From: Sphingorhabdus rigui
GTDB taxonomy: Bacteria; Pseudomonadota; Alphaproteobacteria; Sphingomonadales; Sphingomonadaceae
DNA length: 64,000 bases
Assembly (NCBI RefSeq): GCF_014196595.1
Contig: NZ_JACIEA010000001.1
Location: 870,845 to 934,844, forward strand
Reading direction: 5' to 3'
A model generated the notes under the pieces. That model worked only from the letters and a program-made list of their open reading frames with translations, was not told the origin of the DNA and did not search any database. How positions within the stretch are numbered: position 1 is the first letter of the stretch; each line of letters opens with the position of its first letter. Made by a program: the position numbers and the translations under genes. Positions 36,557 to 45,344 of this stretch are shown piece after piece.

Positions 36557-37186
36557 TTAGCTGGCCTTTTCAAAGGCGACGCTAATGTCGAGCTTTACCT
36601 CGTCCGATACGACTGGAACGCCGTAACTTACGCCAAATTCGCTGCGCTTAATGGTGGTTGTGGCATGAAAGCCGACGGTTGGCTTCTTGTTGAACGGATT
36701 GTTGCCAGCGCCTGAAAAGGTCGTGTCGAGCACGACTGGCTTGGTAATGCCGTTCAGCGTTAGGTTACCGGTAATTTTGGCTGTCGTGCCCTTGGCCACC
36801 ACGCTGGTGGACACAAATTTTGCGTCCGCTGGCGCAGGACCGAAAAAGTCCGCTTTGCCGCCTTCTTTGCCAGCACGGAGCAAATGGCCCGTGAGGCCAG
36901 CGCTCGCGGTTGTGACTTTGCCTATAGGAATAGTGATATCGACCGTCGATGTATTTGGCTTTGCAGGGTCCAGAACCAATGTCCCGGTCGCATCGCCGAA
37001 GATGCCAAAATAATCGTTGAATCCGAAATGGCTTACGCGCCAGCCGATCAGCGTGTGCCCGGGATCGGTGTTGTACGTTCCTGCGGTCACGCGCGTGACA
37101 TCGACTGCGCCGGGGGTTTGTGGTGCGCTTTGGGCGATGAGGGGGACAGCCGCGAAGAGGGGAAGGGCACATAAAAGCTTGCGCAT
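36557..37186 (-). CDS. YceI family periplasmic protein
   Basis: A 209-residue precursor. A signal peptide (MRKLLCALPLFAAVPLIAQS) is followed by the YceI lipocalin-like domain, with YNTDPGHTLIGWRVSHFGF at the start, TGNLTLNGITKPVVLD and the final SDEVKLDISVAFEK. Family members bind isoprenoid-like lipids in the periplasm. ATG 37186 gives a proper signal sequence, so an 11-codon upstream extension is rejected. Confidence 0.92.
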   Translation of the reverse strand: MRKLLCALPLFAAVPLIAQSAPQTPGAVDVTRVTAGTYNTDPGHTLIGWRVSHFGFNDYFGIFGDATGTLVLDPAKPNTSTVDITIPIGKVTTASAGLTGHLLRAGKEGGKADFFGPAPADAKFVSTSVVAKGTTAKITGNLTLNGITKPVVLDTTFSGAGNNPFNKKPTVGFHATTTIKRSEFGVSYGVPVVSDEVKLDISVAFEKAS

Positions 37187-37203
37187 AAAATTGCTCCAGA
37201 CAT

Positions 37204-37238
37204 GAAAAAGGGGAGGCACCAGTGTCGATGCCTCCCCT
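37204..37238 (-). terminator. Terminator of the ilvBNC operon
   Basis: On the minus strand GGGGAGGCA pairs with TGCCTCCCC (9-bp stem) and is followed by TTTTTC. It lies 25 bases past the ilvC stop. Confidence 0.88.
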
Positions 37239-37262
37239 TAAACTGTCAAGATGCCAAGAAGA

Positions 37263-38285
<1,023 letters not shown>

Positions 38286-38307
38286 TTAGTCCTTCTGCTT
38301 TGCCGTC

Positions 38308-38328
38308 ACCCTGAATGTGTTTCAGGGT
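38308..38328. repeat. Palindromic repeat between ilvN and ilvC
   Basis: ACCCTGAA-TGTG-TTTCAGGGT is a near-perfect palindrome without a T-run. A sister copy (TATCCTGAACGTGTTTCAGGATA) lies between trpB and trpA at 60560. Confidence 0.75.
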
Positions 38329-38364
38329 CTTACTTTCAACGGCGTAATATTTTGACGATGAAAT

Positions 38365-38880
38365 TTAGCTGCCTTCGGCTCCACGCATCAGGCCGACAAT
38401 TCCGGTTCTGCCGACTTCAACCAGGCCGACTTCGCGCATCAACGCGACGAACGTGTCGATCTTGTCCGGGCCGCCGGTTATCTCAAAAATGAAGCTGTTG
38501 ACAGTCGCGTCGATCACGCGGGCGCGGTAGATATCGGCAAGGCGCATAGCCTCAACCCGCTGGTCGCCGGTACCGCGAACCTTAACCAACGCAAGCTCTC
38601 GCTCGACATGGGGGCCAGCTTCGGTCAGGTCCGTGACCTTGTGTACCGGGATCAGGCGCTCACATTGCGCAATGATCTGGTCGATGACCGGGGGTGGCCC
38701 GCGGGTTACAATGGTAATCCGGCTGGTGGTATGGTCTTCGCTGATATCGGCAACGGTCAAACTGTCGATGTTGTAACCGCGCGAGGTAAACATGCCCGCG
38801 ATCCGCGCCAGCGTGCCAGCTTCGTTGTCGACGGTCAGCGTGAGCACATGCCGTTCGGTGAGTTCCTGTTTGATATGCAT
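38365..38880 (-). CDS. ilvN: Acetolactate synthase small (regulatory) subunit
   Basis: A 171-residue protein (also called IlvH). The ACT domain is at residues 9-80 with HVLTLTVDNEAGTLARIAGMF (motif start), and the second half, ERELALVKVRG onward, is the usual C-terminal domain. It makes the large subunit sensitive to valine. The start overlaps the stop of the large subunit gene by one base. Confidence 0.95.
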   Translation of the reverse strand: MHIKQELTERHVLTLTVDNEAGTLARIAGMFTSRGYNIDSLTVADISEDHTTSRITIVTRGPPPVIDQIIAQCERLIPVHKVTDLTEAGPHVERELALVKVRGTGDQRVEAMRLADIYRARVIDATVNSFIFEITGGPDKIDTFVALMREVGLVEVGRTGIVGLMRGAEGS

Positions 38881-40640
38881 TATACGAGCGCCTTTGCTTC
38901 GTCGTCCATCGTCCCTGATACTTCATCGGAATGCAGGATCATGTCCGTATGGGCCGCGCCTGACGGTATCATCGGGAAGCAATTTGAGGTTTTGTGCACG
39001 CGGCAATCGAACATCACCGGCCCGTCATAGGCAAGCATTTCGGCTATGGCATCATCCAGCTTGGCCGGGTCACTGCAACGTATGCCTTTCCATCCATAAG
39101 CTTCGGCAAGCGCCACAAAATCGGGTAAGCTGTCTGAATAGCTTTCTGAGAACCGGCTTTCATAAGTCAGCTCCTGCCACTGGCGTACCATGCCCATCCA
39201 TTCGTTGTTCAGGATGAAGACCTTGACCGGCAAACGATATTGGGTCGCGGTCGCCATTTCCTGAATATTCATCTGGATCGACGCTTCGCCAGCGATATCG
39301 ATTACCAGCGCGTCCGGATTACCCATTTGTGCACCGACCGCTGCGGGCAGGCCATAGCCCATGGTTCCCAAGCCGCCGCTGGTGAGCCATTTGTTGGGGG
39401 CATCAAAATGGAAATGCTGTGCGGCCCACATTTGGTGCTGCCCAACTTCCGTCGTGATGATCGGGGCTTTGTCTTTTGTTGCCGCGAATAAACGTTCAAT
39501 CGCATATTGCGGCATGATTTCCTGCGTGCTGCCGGGGTAGCTGAGGCAATCGACGGCGCGCCAGCCTTTGATACGTGCCCACCAGTCATTCAATGCCGCA
39601 GCCTTGTACTTACGGCCTTTCCACACTTCGACCATTTGCCGCATCGCCGCGCCAACATCAGCCACGATGGGCAGATCAACGCGTACCGTTTTGTTGATCG
39701 AACTGCGGTCGATATCGATATGGATTTTGATGCTGTCGGGTGAGAATGCATCCAAGCGACCAGTTACGCGGTCGTCGAAGCGCGCGCCTAGGCATAGCAT
39801 CACGTCGCACTGGTTCATCGCCATATTGGCTTCATATGTGCCGTGCATGCCAAGCATACCCAGCCATGCGTCGCCGGAGGCAGGATATGCGCCAAGGCCC
39901 ATGAGGGTTGATGTGACAGGCGCGCCGCACAGTTCGGCGAGCTCGCGCAGCGCTGCACTTGCCTCTGGGCCGGAATTGATGATGCCGCCGCCGGTATAGA
40001 GAATTGGCGCCTTCGCATTGGCCAACAGCTCAACCGCGCGATTGATTTCGGCGTAATCGGCTTCGCCCGCAGGGCTAAACCGCGACGACGTTGGGCGCTT
40101 TACGTCGGTGGCCGCTGTCGCAACCTGAACGTTTTTCGGAATGTCGATGACAACGGGGCCAGGGCGTCCTTTGGTCGCGATGGCAAAAGCCTCGCGCACG
40201 GTGGATGCGAGGTCCGCGGGATCTTTCACAAGATAATTGTGCTTTGAACAGTGGCGCGTGATGCCCACCGTGTCGGCTTCCTGAAACGCGTCTGTGCCGA
40301 TCAAATTCGTGGCAACTTGGCCAGTCAAAACGATTAGCGGAATGGAGTCAAGAAATGCGTCGGCAATGCCCGTGACGGCATTGGTCGCGCCGGGGCCTGA
40401 CGTAACCAGCACGACGCCCGGCTTGCCCGTCGAACGTGCGTAACCTTCTGCCGCATGCGCAGCGCCGGCTTCGTGACGGACGAGGACGTGACGGATTTTC
40501 TTATGCTGAAACAGTGCGTCATAAATGGGCAGAACTGCGCCGCCGGGATATCCGAATACGGTGTCCACACCCTGTTCGATCAAGGTATCGATCAAAATTT
40601 CTGCGCCGGATTTTTCGGGCACTGCAAAGTCCTCACTCAT
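38880..40640 (-). CDS. ilvB: Acetolactate synthase large (catalytic) subunit
   Basis: A 586-residue ThDP enzyme. The activating Glu57 sits in VRHEAGAAHAAEGYARS; the ThDP/Mg motif in the C-terminal domain is VIDIAGEASIQMN...LNNEWMG. It makes acetolactate or acetohydroxybutyrate from pyruvate, the first common step of branched-chain amino-acid synthesis. First gene of the operon. Confidence 0.97.
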   Translation of the reverse strand: MSEDFAVPEKSGAEILIDTLIEQGVDTVFGYPGGAVLPIYDALFQHKKIRHVLVRHEAGAAHAAEGYARSTGKPGVVLVTSGPGATNAVTGIADAFLDSIPLIVLTGQVATNLIGTDAFQEADTVGITRHCSKHNYLVKDPADLASTVREAFAIATKGRPGPVVIDIPKNVQVATAATDVKRPTSSRFSPAGEADYAEINRAVELLANAKAPILYTGGGIINSGPEASAALRELAELCGAPVTSTLMGLGAYPASGDAWLGMLGMHGTYEANMAMNQCDVMLCLGARFDDRVTGRLDAFSPDSIKIHIDIDRSSINKTVRVDLPIVADVGAAMRQMVEVWKGRKYKAAALNDWWARIKGWRAVDCLSYPGSTQEIMPQYAIERLFAATKDKAPIITTEVGQHQMWAAQHFHFDAPNKWLTSGGLGTMGYGLPAAVGAQMGNPDALVIDIAGEASIQMNIQEMATATQYRLPVKVFILNNEWMGMVRQWQELTYESRFSESYSDSLPDFVALAEAYGWKGIRCSDPAKLDDAIAEMLAYDGPVMFDCRVHKTSNCFPMIPSGAAHTDMILHSDEVSGTMDDEAKALV

Positions 40641-40688
40641 TATGAAACTGCCCTATGTTGCAGCGCAACACAGTAGGCAAGAGCGGGC

Positions 40689-40717
40689 TAGCTAGAGATT
40701 ACAAAATGACATGTCAA
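40689..40717 (-). promoter_or_regulatory. Probable promoter of the ilvBNC operon
   Basis: On the minus strand TTGACA (40717-40712) and TAGCTA (40694-40689) are 17 bases apart. A small palindrome, TGTTGC-AGC-GCAACA (40657-40671), lies in the presumed leader and could be an operator. Confidence 0.5.
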
Positions 40718-40723
40718 CGATAA

Positions 40724-41626
40724 TCATTGAAATATTGTTTCAAAATAATGTCTATTTGAATCATTTATTTCATCGACGATACGAGGCCATGCGGCGGGGG
40801 CTTGGTTCCTGAACCAGGTAAACTGCCGCTTTGCATATTGGCGGGTCGCAATTTGGCCGCGTTCGATGGCTTCTGCCTCTGACATAGTGCCGTCAAGAAG
40901 CGCGGCGATCTCGGGAACGCCAATGGCGCGCATGATTGGTGCATCGTGCGGCATTTGCTGCGCCAGCAAGGCTTCAACTTCCTGAATAGCGCCGCTTTGC
41001 ATCATCTGTTCAAACCGCATGTCGCACCTTTGATACAGCCATTCACGCGGTGGCAAGAGGAGGAGCGGGCGCAGCGAGATGTCTTGCGCGATGCCACCTG
41101 TCTTAATTTTGCGCCATTCGCTGATGCTGCGGCCAGTGCCCTCAATAACCTCAAGCGCGCGGGTAATACGGATGATATCTGCAGGGCCCAAGGTCGCGGC
41201 CATAGCGGGGTCGCGCTTTTGAAGCGCCGCATAGGCTTGTTCGACGGGCAGTGCCCGAATGCGGGCGCGCAATTCCGGATCGATATCGGGTATGGGTGCG
41301 ATCCCATCGAGTAATGTTTGGATATATAGGCCACTGCCACCGACCAGTACAGGCAACGCGCCTGCATCATGCGCTTCCTCAATGGCGTTTTTGGCATCAT
41401 TGGCCCAGCGCGCCGCCGAACAATGCGTTTGGCCGTCCAGATATCCGAATAAACGGTGCGGCGCGCTGCGTTGTTCGCTTTCGGTCGGTTGGGCGCTGAG
41501 TATCGGCAGGTCGGAATAAACCTGCGCGCTATCGGCGTTGATAATCACGACATTGCGTGACTGCGCCAATTGCAGCGCTAATGCTGTCTTGCCGCTTGCG
41601 GTTGGACCCGCAATAAGCGCGACCAT
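40724..41626 (-). CDS. miaA: tRNA dimethylallyltransferase
   Basis: A 300-residue enzyme that isopentenylates A37 of tRNAs reading U-initial codons. The P-loop is GPTASGKT (residues 7-14), and the family motifs INADSAQVYSDLPI and LVGGSGLYIQTLLDG follow; the C-terminal QYAKRQFTWFR is also diagnostic. ATG 41626 is used; ATG 41650 would add 8 residues and overlap the divergent serB start. The open frame continues far beyond through serB but that part is a shadow. Confidence 0.93.
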   Translation of the reverse strand: MVALIAGPTASGKTALALQLAQSRNVVIINADSAQVYSDLPILSAQPTESEQRSAPHRLFGYLDGQTHCSAARWANDAKNAIEEAHDAGALPVLVGGSGLYIQTLLDGIAPIPDIDPELRARIRALPVEQAYAALQKRDPAMAATLGPADIIRITRALEVIEGTGRSISEWRKIKTGGIAQDISLRPLLLLPPREWLYQRCDMRFEQMMQSGAIQEVEALLAQQMPHDAPIMRAIGVPEIAALLDGTMSEAEAIERGQIATRQYAKRQFTWFRNQAPAAWPRIVDEINDSNRHYFETIFQ

Positions 41627-41642
41627 CTTTTTAGGATTCGAA

Positions 41643-42533
41643 ATGCCCATCTTAACCCTGATAGCAGCAGATTCTTTGGAAAGCGGCATAATTTCAGAAG
41701 CCTGCGACCGATTGGCTGAACATACATGCGTTCCCGAGACCACGGACTGGCTGGCGGAGGGCAGGGCCGTGGACATTCGCTTTGAAGGCGCTCTGGCAGA
41801 TGCGCGCGCCGCGGTTGCCATTTTCGAAGATCGCGTCGATGTCGTCGTCCAATATGAAGAGCAGCGGCGCAAAATGCTGTTGGTTTCCGACATGGATAGC
41901 ACGATGATTACGGTCGAATGCATTGATGAGCTGGCTGACTTTGCCGGAATAAAGCCCGAAATCGCCGCAATTACCGAACGGGCCATGGCGGGGGAGTTGG
42001 ACTTTGCCGAGGCGCTGAAGGCGCGTGTTGCTTTGCTGGCTGGGCTTGATGCCGACATGATCCAGCAATGCCTGCACGAACGCGTCCGCCCTATGCCGGG
42101 TGCGGAGACATTGGTGCGCACCATGGCCGCATGGGGTGCACATGCTGTGCTGGTATCGGGGGGCTTTACCAGTTTCACCGGTCCCGTTGCAGCCATGCTT
42201 GGCTTTGCAGAGGTGCATGCCAATGTCCTTGAGATTGAACAGGGGCGCCTGACGGGACGTCTCGCCGCCGATATTGTCGATGCGGCGACGAAGCGGCAGG
42301 TGCTTCAATCTGCGGCAGAAACGCTCGGGTTAGACCTGAAATCCGCGCTTGCGGTCGGCGACGGCGCCAATGACATGCCGATGATCGCAGAGGCCGTATC
42401 CGCCGAAGGCCTTGGCGTGGGCTATCATCCCCGGCCGCGACTCGCTGCCGCAGCCAATTTCTCGGTACGTCATAATGATTTGACCGCGCTTCTTTTTGCG
42501 CAGGGCGTTAAACCCGACGCATGGGCACATTGA
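41643..42533 (+). CDS. serB: Phosphoserine phosphatase
   Basis: A 296-residue HAD phosphatase for the last step of serine synthesis. Motif I is VSDMDSTMI (Asp83 nucleophile, Asp85), motif II LVSGGFTSF, and motif IV GDGANDMPMI. The N-terminal 75 residues correspond to the regulatory domain of long SerB proteins. ATG 41643 fits the family start; the upstream frame overlaps miaA. Confidence 0.95.
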   Translation: MPILTLIAADSLESGIISEACDRLAEHTCVPETTDWLAEGRAVDIRFEGALADARAAVAIFEDRVDVVVQYEEQRRKMLLVSDMDSTMITVECIDELADFAGIKPEIAAITERAMAGELDFAEALKARVALLAGLDADMIQQCLHERVRPMPGAETLVRTMAAWGAHAVLVSGGFTSFTGPVAAMLGFAEVHANVLEIEQGRLTGRLAADIVDAATKRQVLQSAAETLGLDLKSALAVGDGANDMPMIAEAVSAEGLGVGYHPRPRLAAAANFSVRHNDLTALLFAQGVKPDAWAH

Positions 42534-42606
42534 GTAGGTGAAACAAATTGAGTGCCGCAGGGTTGATGTTATGTTGGCCTGAGCGGTTTTTCCATAGGAG
42601 CATAAT

Positions 42607-43146
42607 ATGCGCGCATTTCTGCCTGTTCTACTCATCCCGGCACTAGCCAGCTGTGCGACGCTTGTGCCAACACGGTCGGGTGAGGTTTCTGAAGTCGTCA
42701 CGGCTGACCTTGCGCGGGCAGATGGCAGCTGGGCAGGCGTTGCAACGATATCGCGGCGCCGGGACGGCGTGTTCCTAAGCCTATCCGCCGAAGCGCCTGT
42801 AGAAGGAACATATGGCATGCACCTTCACGCAGTTGGAAAATGCCAAGCGCCGGACTTTACGTCTGCCGGACCACATTGGAACCCTGACATGAAACAACAT
42901 GGCCGGGATAACCCAATGGGTGCGCACCATGGTGATTTGCCAAATGTAACGGCTGGCGCTGATCGTAAAATAACATTGGAATATAAATTGCCCGATTTTG
43001 TGATTTCAGGACCTACCGGGCTGTTAGATGCCGATGGTGGTGCGTTGGTTATCCATGAAAAAGCAGATGATTATAAAACAGACCCCAGCGGGAACAGCGG
43101 CAAACGAATCATTTGCGGTGTCTTCAAGTCGGGCAACCGGAGCTGA
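42607..43146 (+). CDS. sodC: Cu/Zn superoxide dismutase, predicted lipoprotein
   Basis: A 179-residue protein. The lipobox LASC (Cys16) suggests a lipid anchor. Metal ligands are visible: His72 and His74 (GMHLHAVG), bridging His90 (AGPHWNP), His98, His107/108 and Asp110 (HHGDLPN), and His150 (VIHEKADD). Cys79 and Cys170 should form the usual disulfide; Arg167 guides substrate. It removes periplasmic superoxide. GGAG precedes the ATG. Confidence 0.93.
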   Translation: MRAFLPVLLIPALASCATLVPTRSGEVSEVVTADLARADGSWAGVATISRRRDGVFLSLSAEAPVEGTYGMHLHAVGKCQAPDFTSAGPHWNPDMKQHGRDNPMGAHHGDLPNVTAGADRKITLEYKLPDFVISGPTGLLDADGGALVIHEKADDYKTDPSGNSGKRIICGVFKSGNRS

Positions 43147-43161
43147 AGCTAGGTCCTGTCC

Positions 43162-43791
43162 CTAAACTTTATCCGCATATAGAAGGCAGCCGGGGGCAAC
43201 GCGCTCGAGAATGACGTTGATGTCATTTTTGGCGAAGGCAAAACAACCCTGGCTGCGGCCAATCTTACCCTGATCATGGATAAGTGACTGGTTCACATAC
43301 CATGCTGGATGAATAACAATCGCGCGCGCTTCGGCTTGGTCATTCTGCGGATCCAAACCAATGAGCCGGCGAGATTCGCCATATTGGCCGATATAGGTAT
43401 CGCTGACGAGGTAACTGCCAGCCGATGTCGCTTCGGACCCATGAACGTTTGAGAAATTCTGTACCCATCCGCTATGGCTAGGGTCGGAACCCTTCCCATG
43501 GGCGACCAGATAGTGCGCGGATGAACCGTTCCGTAAATCAACGATGTAAAAGCGTGGGTCGCGTGACGGTTTCGAAAAGTCGGCAAGTGCGATGAGGTCG
43601 TGATTGCGAATGCGGCTTTTATGCATGTCCAGTGCAGCTTTAGCGCGGCTGAGCAATAAAGGCGAGGGTGACCCAGCGTTGTTATTACCGGTTCCCGGGG
43701 CAAAAACGATATCAGTCGCCGTAGATGGCGCGGCAAGCAAGCTGGCACCGGCAATAGCCGATTGAATGAAGTGTCTGCGACCAATTATCAT
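43162..43791 (-). CDS. Murein L,D-transpeptidase catalytic-domain family protein
   Basis: A 209-residue exported protein. The twin-arginine motif RRHFIQSA near the start suggests Tat export. The C-terminal catalytic part shows GRSQGCFAF with Cys183 and an upstream conserved His in AIVIHPAWYV. It belongs to the YkuD_2-like group, whose members probably act on peptidoglycan cross-links. ATG 43791 is chosen to give a signal sequence; the frame extends to 43923. It lies divergent to another L,D-transpeptidase gene. Confidence 0.82.
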   Translation of the reverse strand: MIIGRRHFIQSAIAGASLLAAPSTATDIVFAPGTGNNNAGSPSPLLLSRAKAALDMHKSRIRNHDLIALADFSKPSRDPRFYIVDLRNGSSAHYLVAHGKGSDPSHSGWVQNFSNVHGSEATSAGSYLVSDTYIGQYGESRRLIGLDPQNDQAEARAIVIHPAWYVNQSLIHDQGKIGRSQGCFAFAKNDINVILERVAPGCLLYADKV

Positions 43792-43991
43792 GGAAATAAG
43801 ATAGGGACGAACGTTTGCCAGCAACAGTAGCGCACAGGCGCTTCGCCGCAAAACTAGGACAGTTAACCTCATTGCAGCCGGATCTGTTTTTACCGATTGC
43901 AGCGAAATTAACATCGAATTCATCTGAGTTGTTTGCTAAGATGCTTGAATTGCAGTGTGTTGCTGTATCCTGAGGGTTTAAGGCCAATTCC

Positions 43992-44762
43992 ATGAAATTG
44001 AATGCGGGCATCCGGACATTGCATGTCATATGTGCGCTTGTGCTGTTCGCGAGCGCGCCCGGTGCTGTTGTTGCGCAGAACAGTGCTCCAGCCGTGCCGA
44101 CGAACATACAGGCTAGCCCTGCTGTCGTGCCTGAAAGCGCGGTGCCGCCGCCGGTTGTTGCTCCACCTGAAATCAAACCACCCGCCGTTGCGCCGACACC
44201 AAAGCCCGTCCCAAAAAAGGGACCAGTGGATACGCTTAAGCCCGGGCAGTATGTGTGGATCCCGCAAGACCGCTATGAGGGGCCGATGAAAATCGTCATC
44301 GTGCTGGATACCCAGCGGGTCTATGTATTCCAAAATGACAAGCTGATTGGCTTCAGCACGATTTCGTCCGGTAAAAAAGGCAAAGAAACACCCATAGGTG
44401 CTTTCAATATTCTGCAAAAAAATATCGATCACAAATCCAACCTCTACAGCAATGCCCCAATGCCGTACATGCAGCGGCTCACATGGGACGGGATTGCTAT
44501 ACACGGCGGTTATGTACCCGGATATCCTGCATCGCATGGCTGCATTCGCTTGCCACTGCCTTTTGCGAAGTCATTGTTTGCGGTCACAAAATTGGATCAA
44601 GAAGTGGTGGTATTGAAGGATACATCGACGCCGGTAAAGCGGCCTCCGCCCAAGCCAGAACCAACGTTGGAGCCCGCGCCTGCACCCATGACTGGCGATA
44701 CATTGGCCGACCCATCCGCCACCCCGCCTTCTTCCCCTCCAAAACCCGACACGCGCACTTAA
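43992..44762 (+). CDS. L,D-transpeptidase (YkuD domain)
   Basis: A 256-residue protein with a signal peptide ending near AVVAQN, a Pro-rich linker (residues 45-75) and a YkuD domain. Active-site motifs are AIHGGYVPGYPASHGCIRLP with His171, His182 and Cys184. A Pro-rich tail follows. Such enzymes make 3-3 cross-links or attach proteins to peptidoglycan. It is divergent to the gene at 43162, with 200 bases between the two. Confidence 0.92.
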   Translation: MKLNAGIRTLHVICALVLFASAPGAVVAQNSAPAVPTNIQASPAVVPESAVPPPVVAPPEIKPPAVAPTPKPVPKKGPVDTLKPGQYVWIPQDRYEGPMKIVIVLDTQRVYVFQNDKLIGFSTISSGKKGKETPIGAFNILQKNIDHKSNLYSNAPMPYMQRLTWDGIAIHGGYVPGYPASHGCIRLPLPFAKSLFAVTKLDQEVVVLKDTSTPVKRPPPKPEPTLEPAPAPMTGDTLADPSATPPSSPPKPDTRT

Positions 44763-44803
44763 ACGCAGGCTATGTTACGTCGCGGCATGGGTAACTTCGT
44801 CAA

Positions 44804-44832
44804 TTGACGTTTACGCTAACGTAAAGTAGTGA
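44804..44832 (+). promoter_or_regulatory. Promoter with palindromic operator of the MerR-type gene
   Basis: TTGACG (44804-44809) and TAGTGA (44827-44832) flank the palindrome TTTACG-CTAA-CGTAAA (44810-44825). An operator in the spacer is the hallmark of MerR regulators, and this palindrome resembles those of LiuR-type regulators of branched-chain acyl-CoA catabolism. Confidence 0.65.
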
Positions 44833-44860
44833 CGCTAGTGCACACAAGAGGGAAGGCGCC

Positions 44861-45313
44861 ATGGAATCAATTACGCGCGAGGAAAGGCGGGCCGATGCCA
44901 CCATCGATACGCCAGACGCATTTAACCGCGATTCATTCACAATCTCGGATCTTTCGAGCGAGTTTGATGTAACCGCGCGGGCCTTGCGCTTTTATGAAGA
45001 CCAAGGCTTGATTTCCCCCGAACGTCTGGGGCTTGCCCGCATTTATTCCAAGCGCGACCGCGCCCGGCTTGCGTGGATATTGCGTGCAAAGCGCGTCGGT
45101 TTCAGCCTTGCTGAAATCCGGGAGATGATTGACCTTTACGATCTGAACGATGGCCGCAATATTCAGCGCCGCGTGACCATTGAAAAATGCCGCGACAGGA
45201 TCAATCTGTTAAAGGCGCAGCGTGATGATATCGAAAGCGCTATTCACGAGCTTACCCAATTTGTTTCAACCGTCGAAAAGGCAGAGGCCGCAGACAAATC
45301 TGCCACCGCCTAA
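44861..45313 (+). CDS. MerR family transcriptional regulator (LiuR-like)
   Basis: A 150-residue regulator. After a 24-residue N-terminal extension, the MerR helix-turn-helix reads FTISDLSSEFDVTARALRF and YEDQGLISP; the wing and dimer helix follow (GFSLAEIREMIDLYD). No cysteine cluster for metals is present. It resembles regulators of acyl-CoA degradation, consistent with the acyl-CoA dehydrogenase gene 31 bases downstream. It probably controls its own promoter. Confidence 0.9.
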   Translation: MESITREERRADATIDTPDAFNRDSFTISDLSSEFDVTARALRFYEDQGLISPERLGLARIYSKRDRARLAWILRAKRVGFSLAEIREMIDLYDLNDGRNIQRRVTIEKCRDRINLLKAQRDDIESAIHELTQFVSTVEKAEAADKSATA

Positions 45314-45344
45314 TTTGATATTTCCAGCCAATTAAGGATCGAAA

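Noticed and set aside
41651-42223. Extension of the miaA frame through the serB gene
   Set aside because: The family start is at VALIAGPTASGKT; the extension is antisense to serB, which has all HAD motifs.
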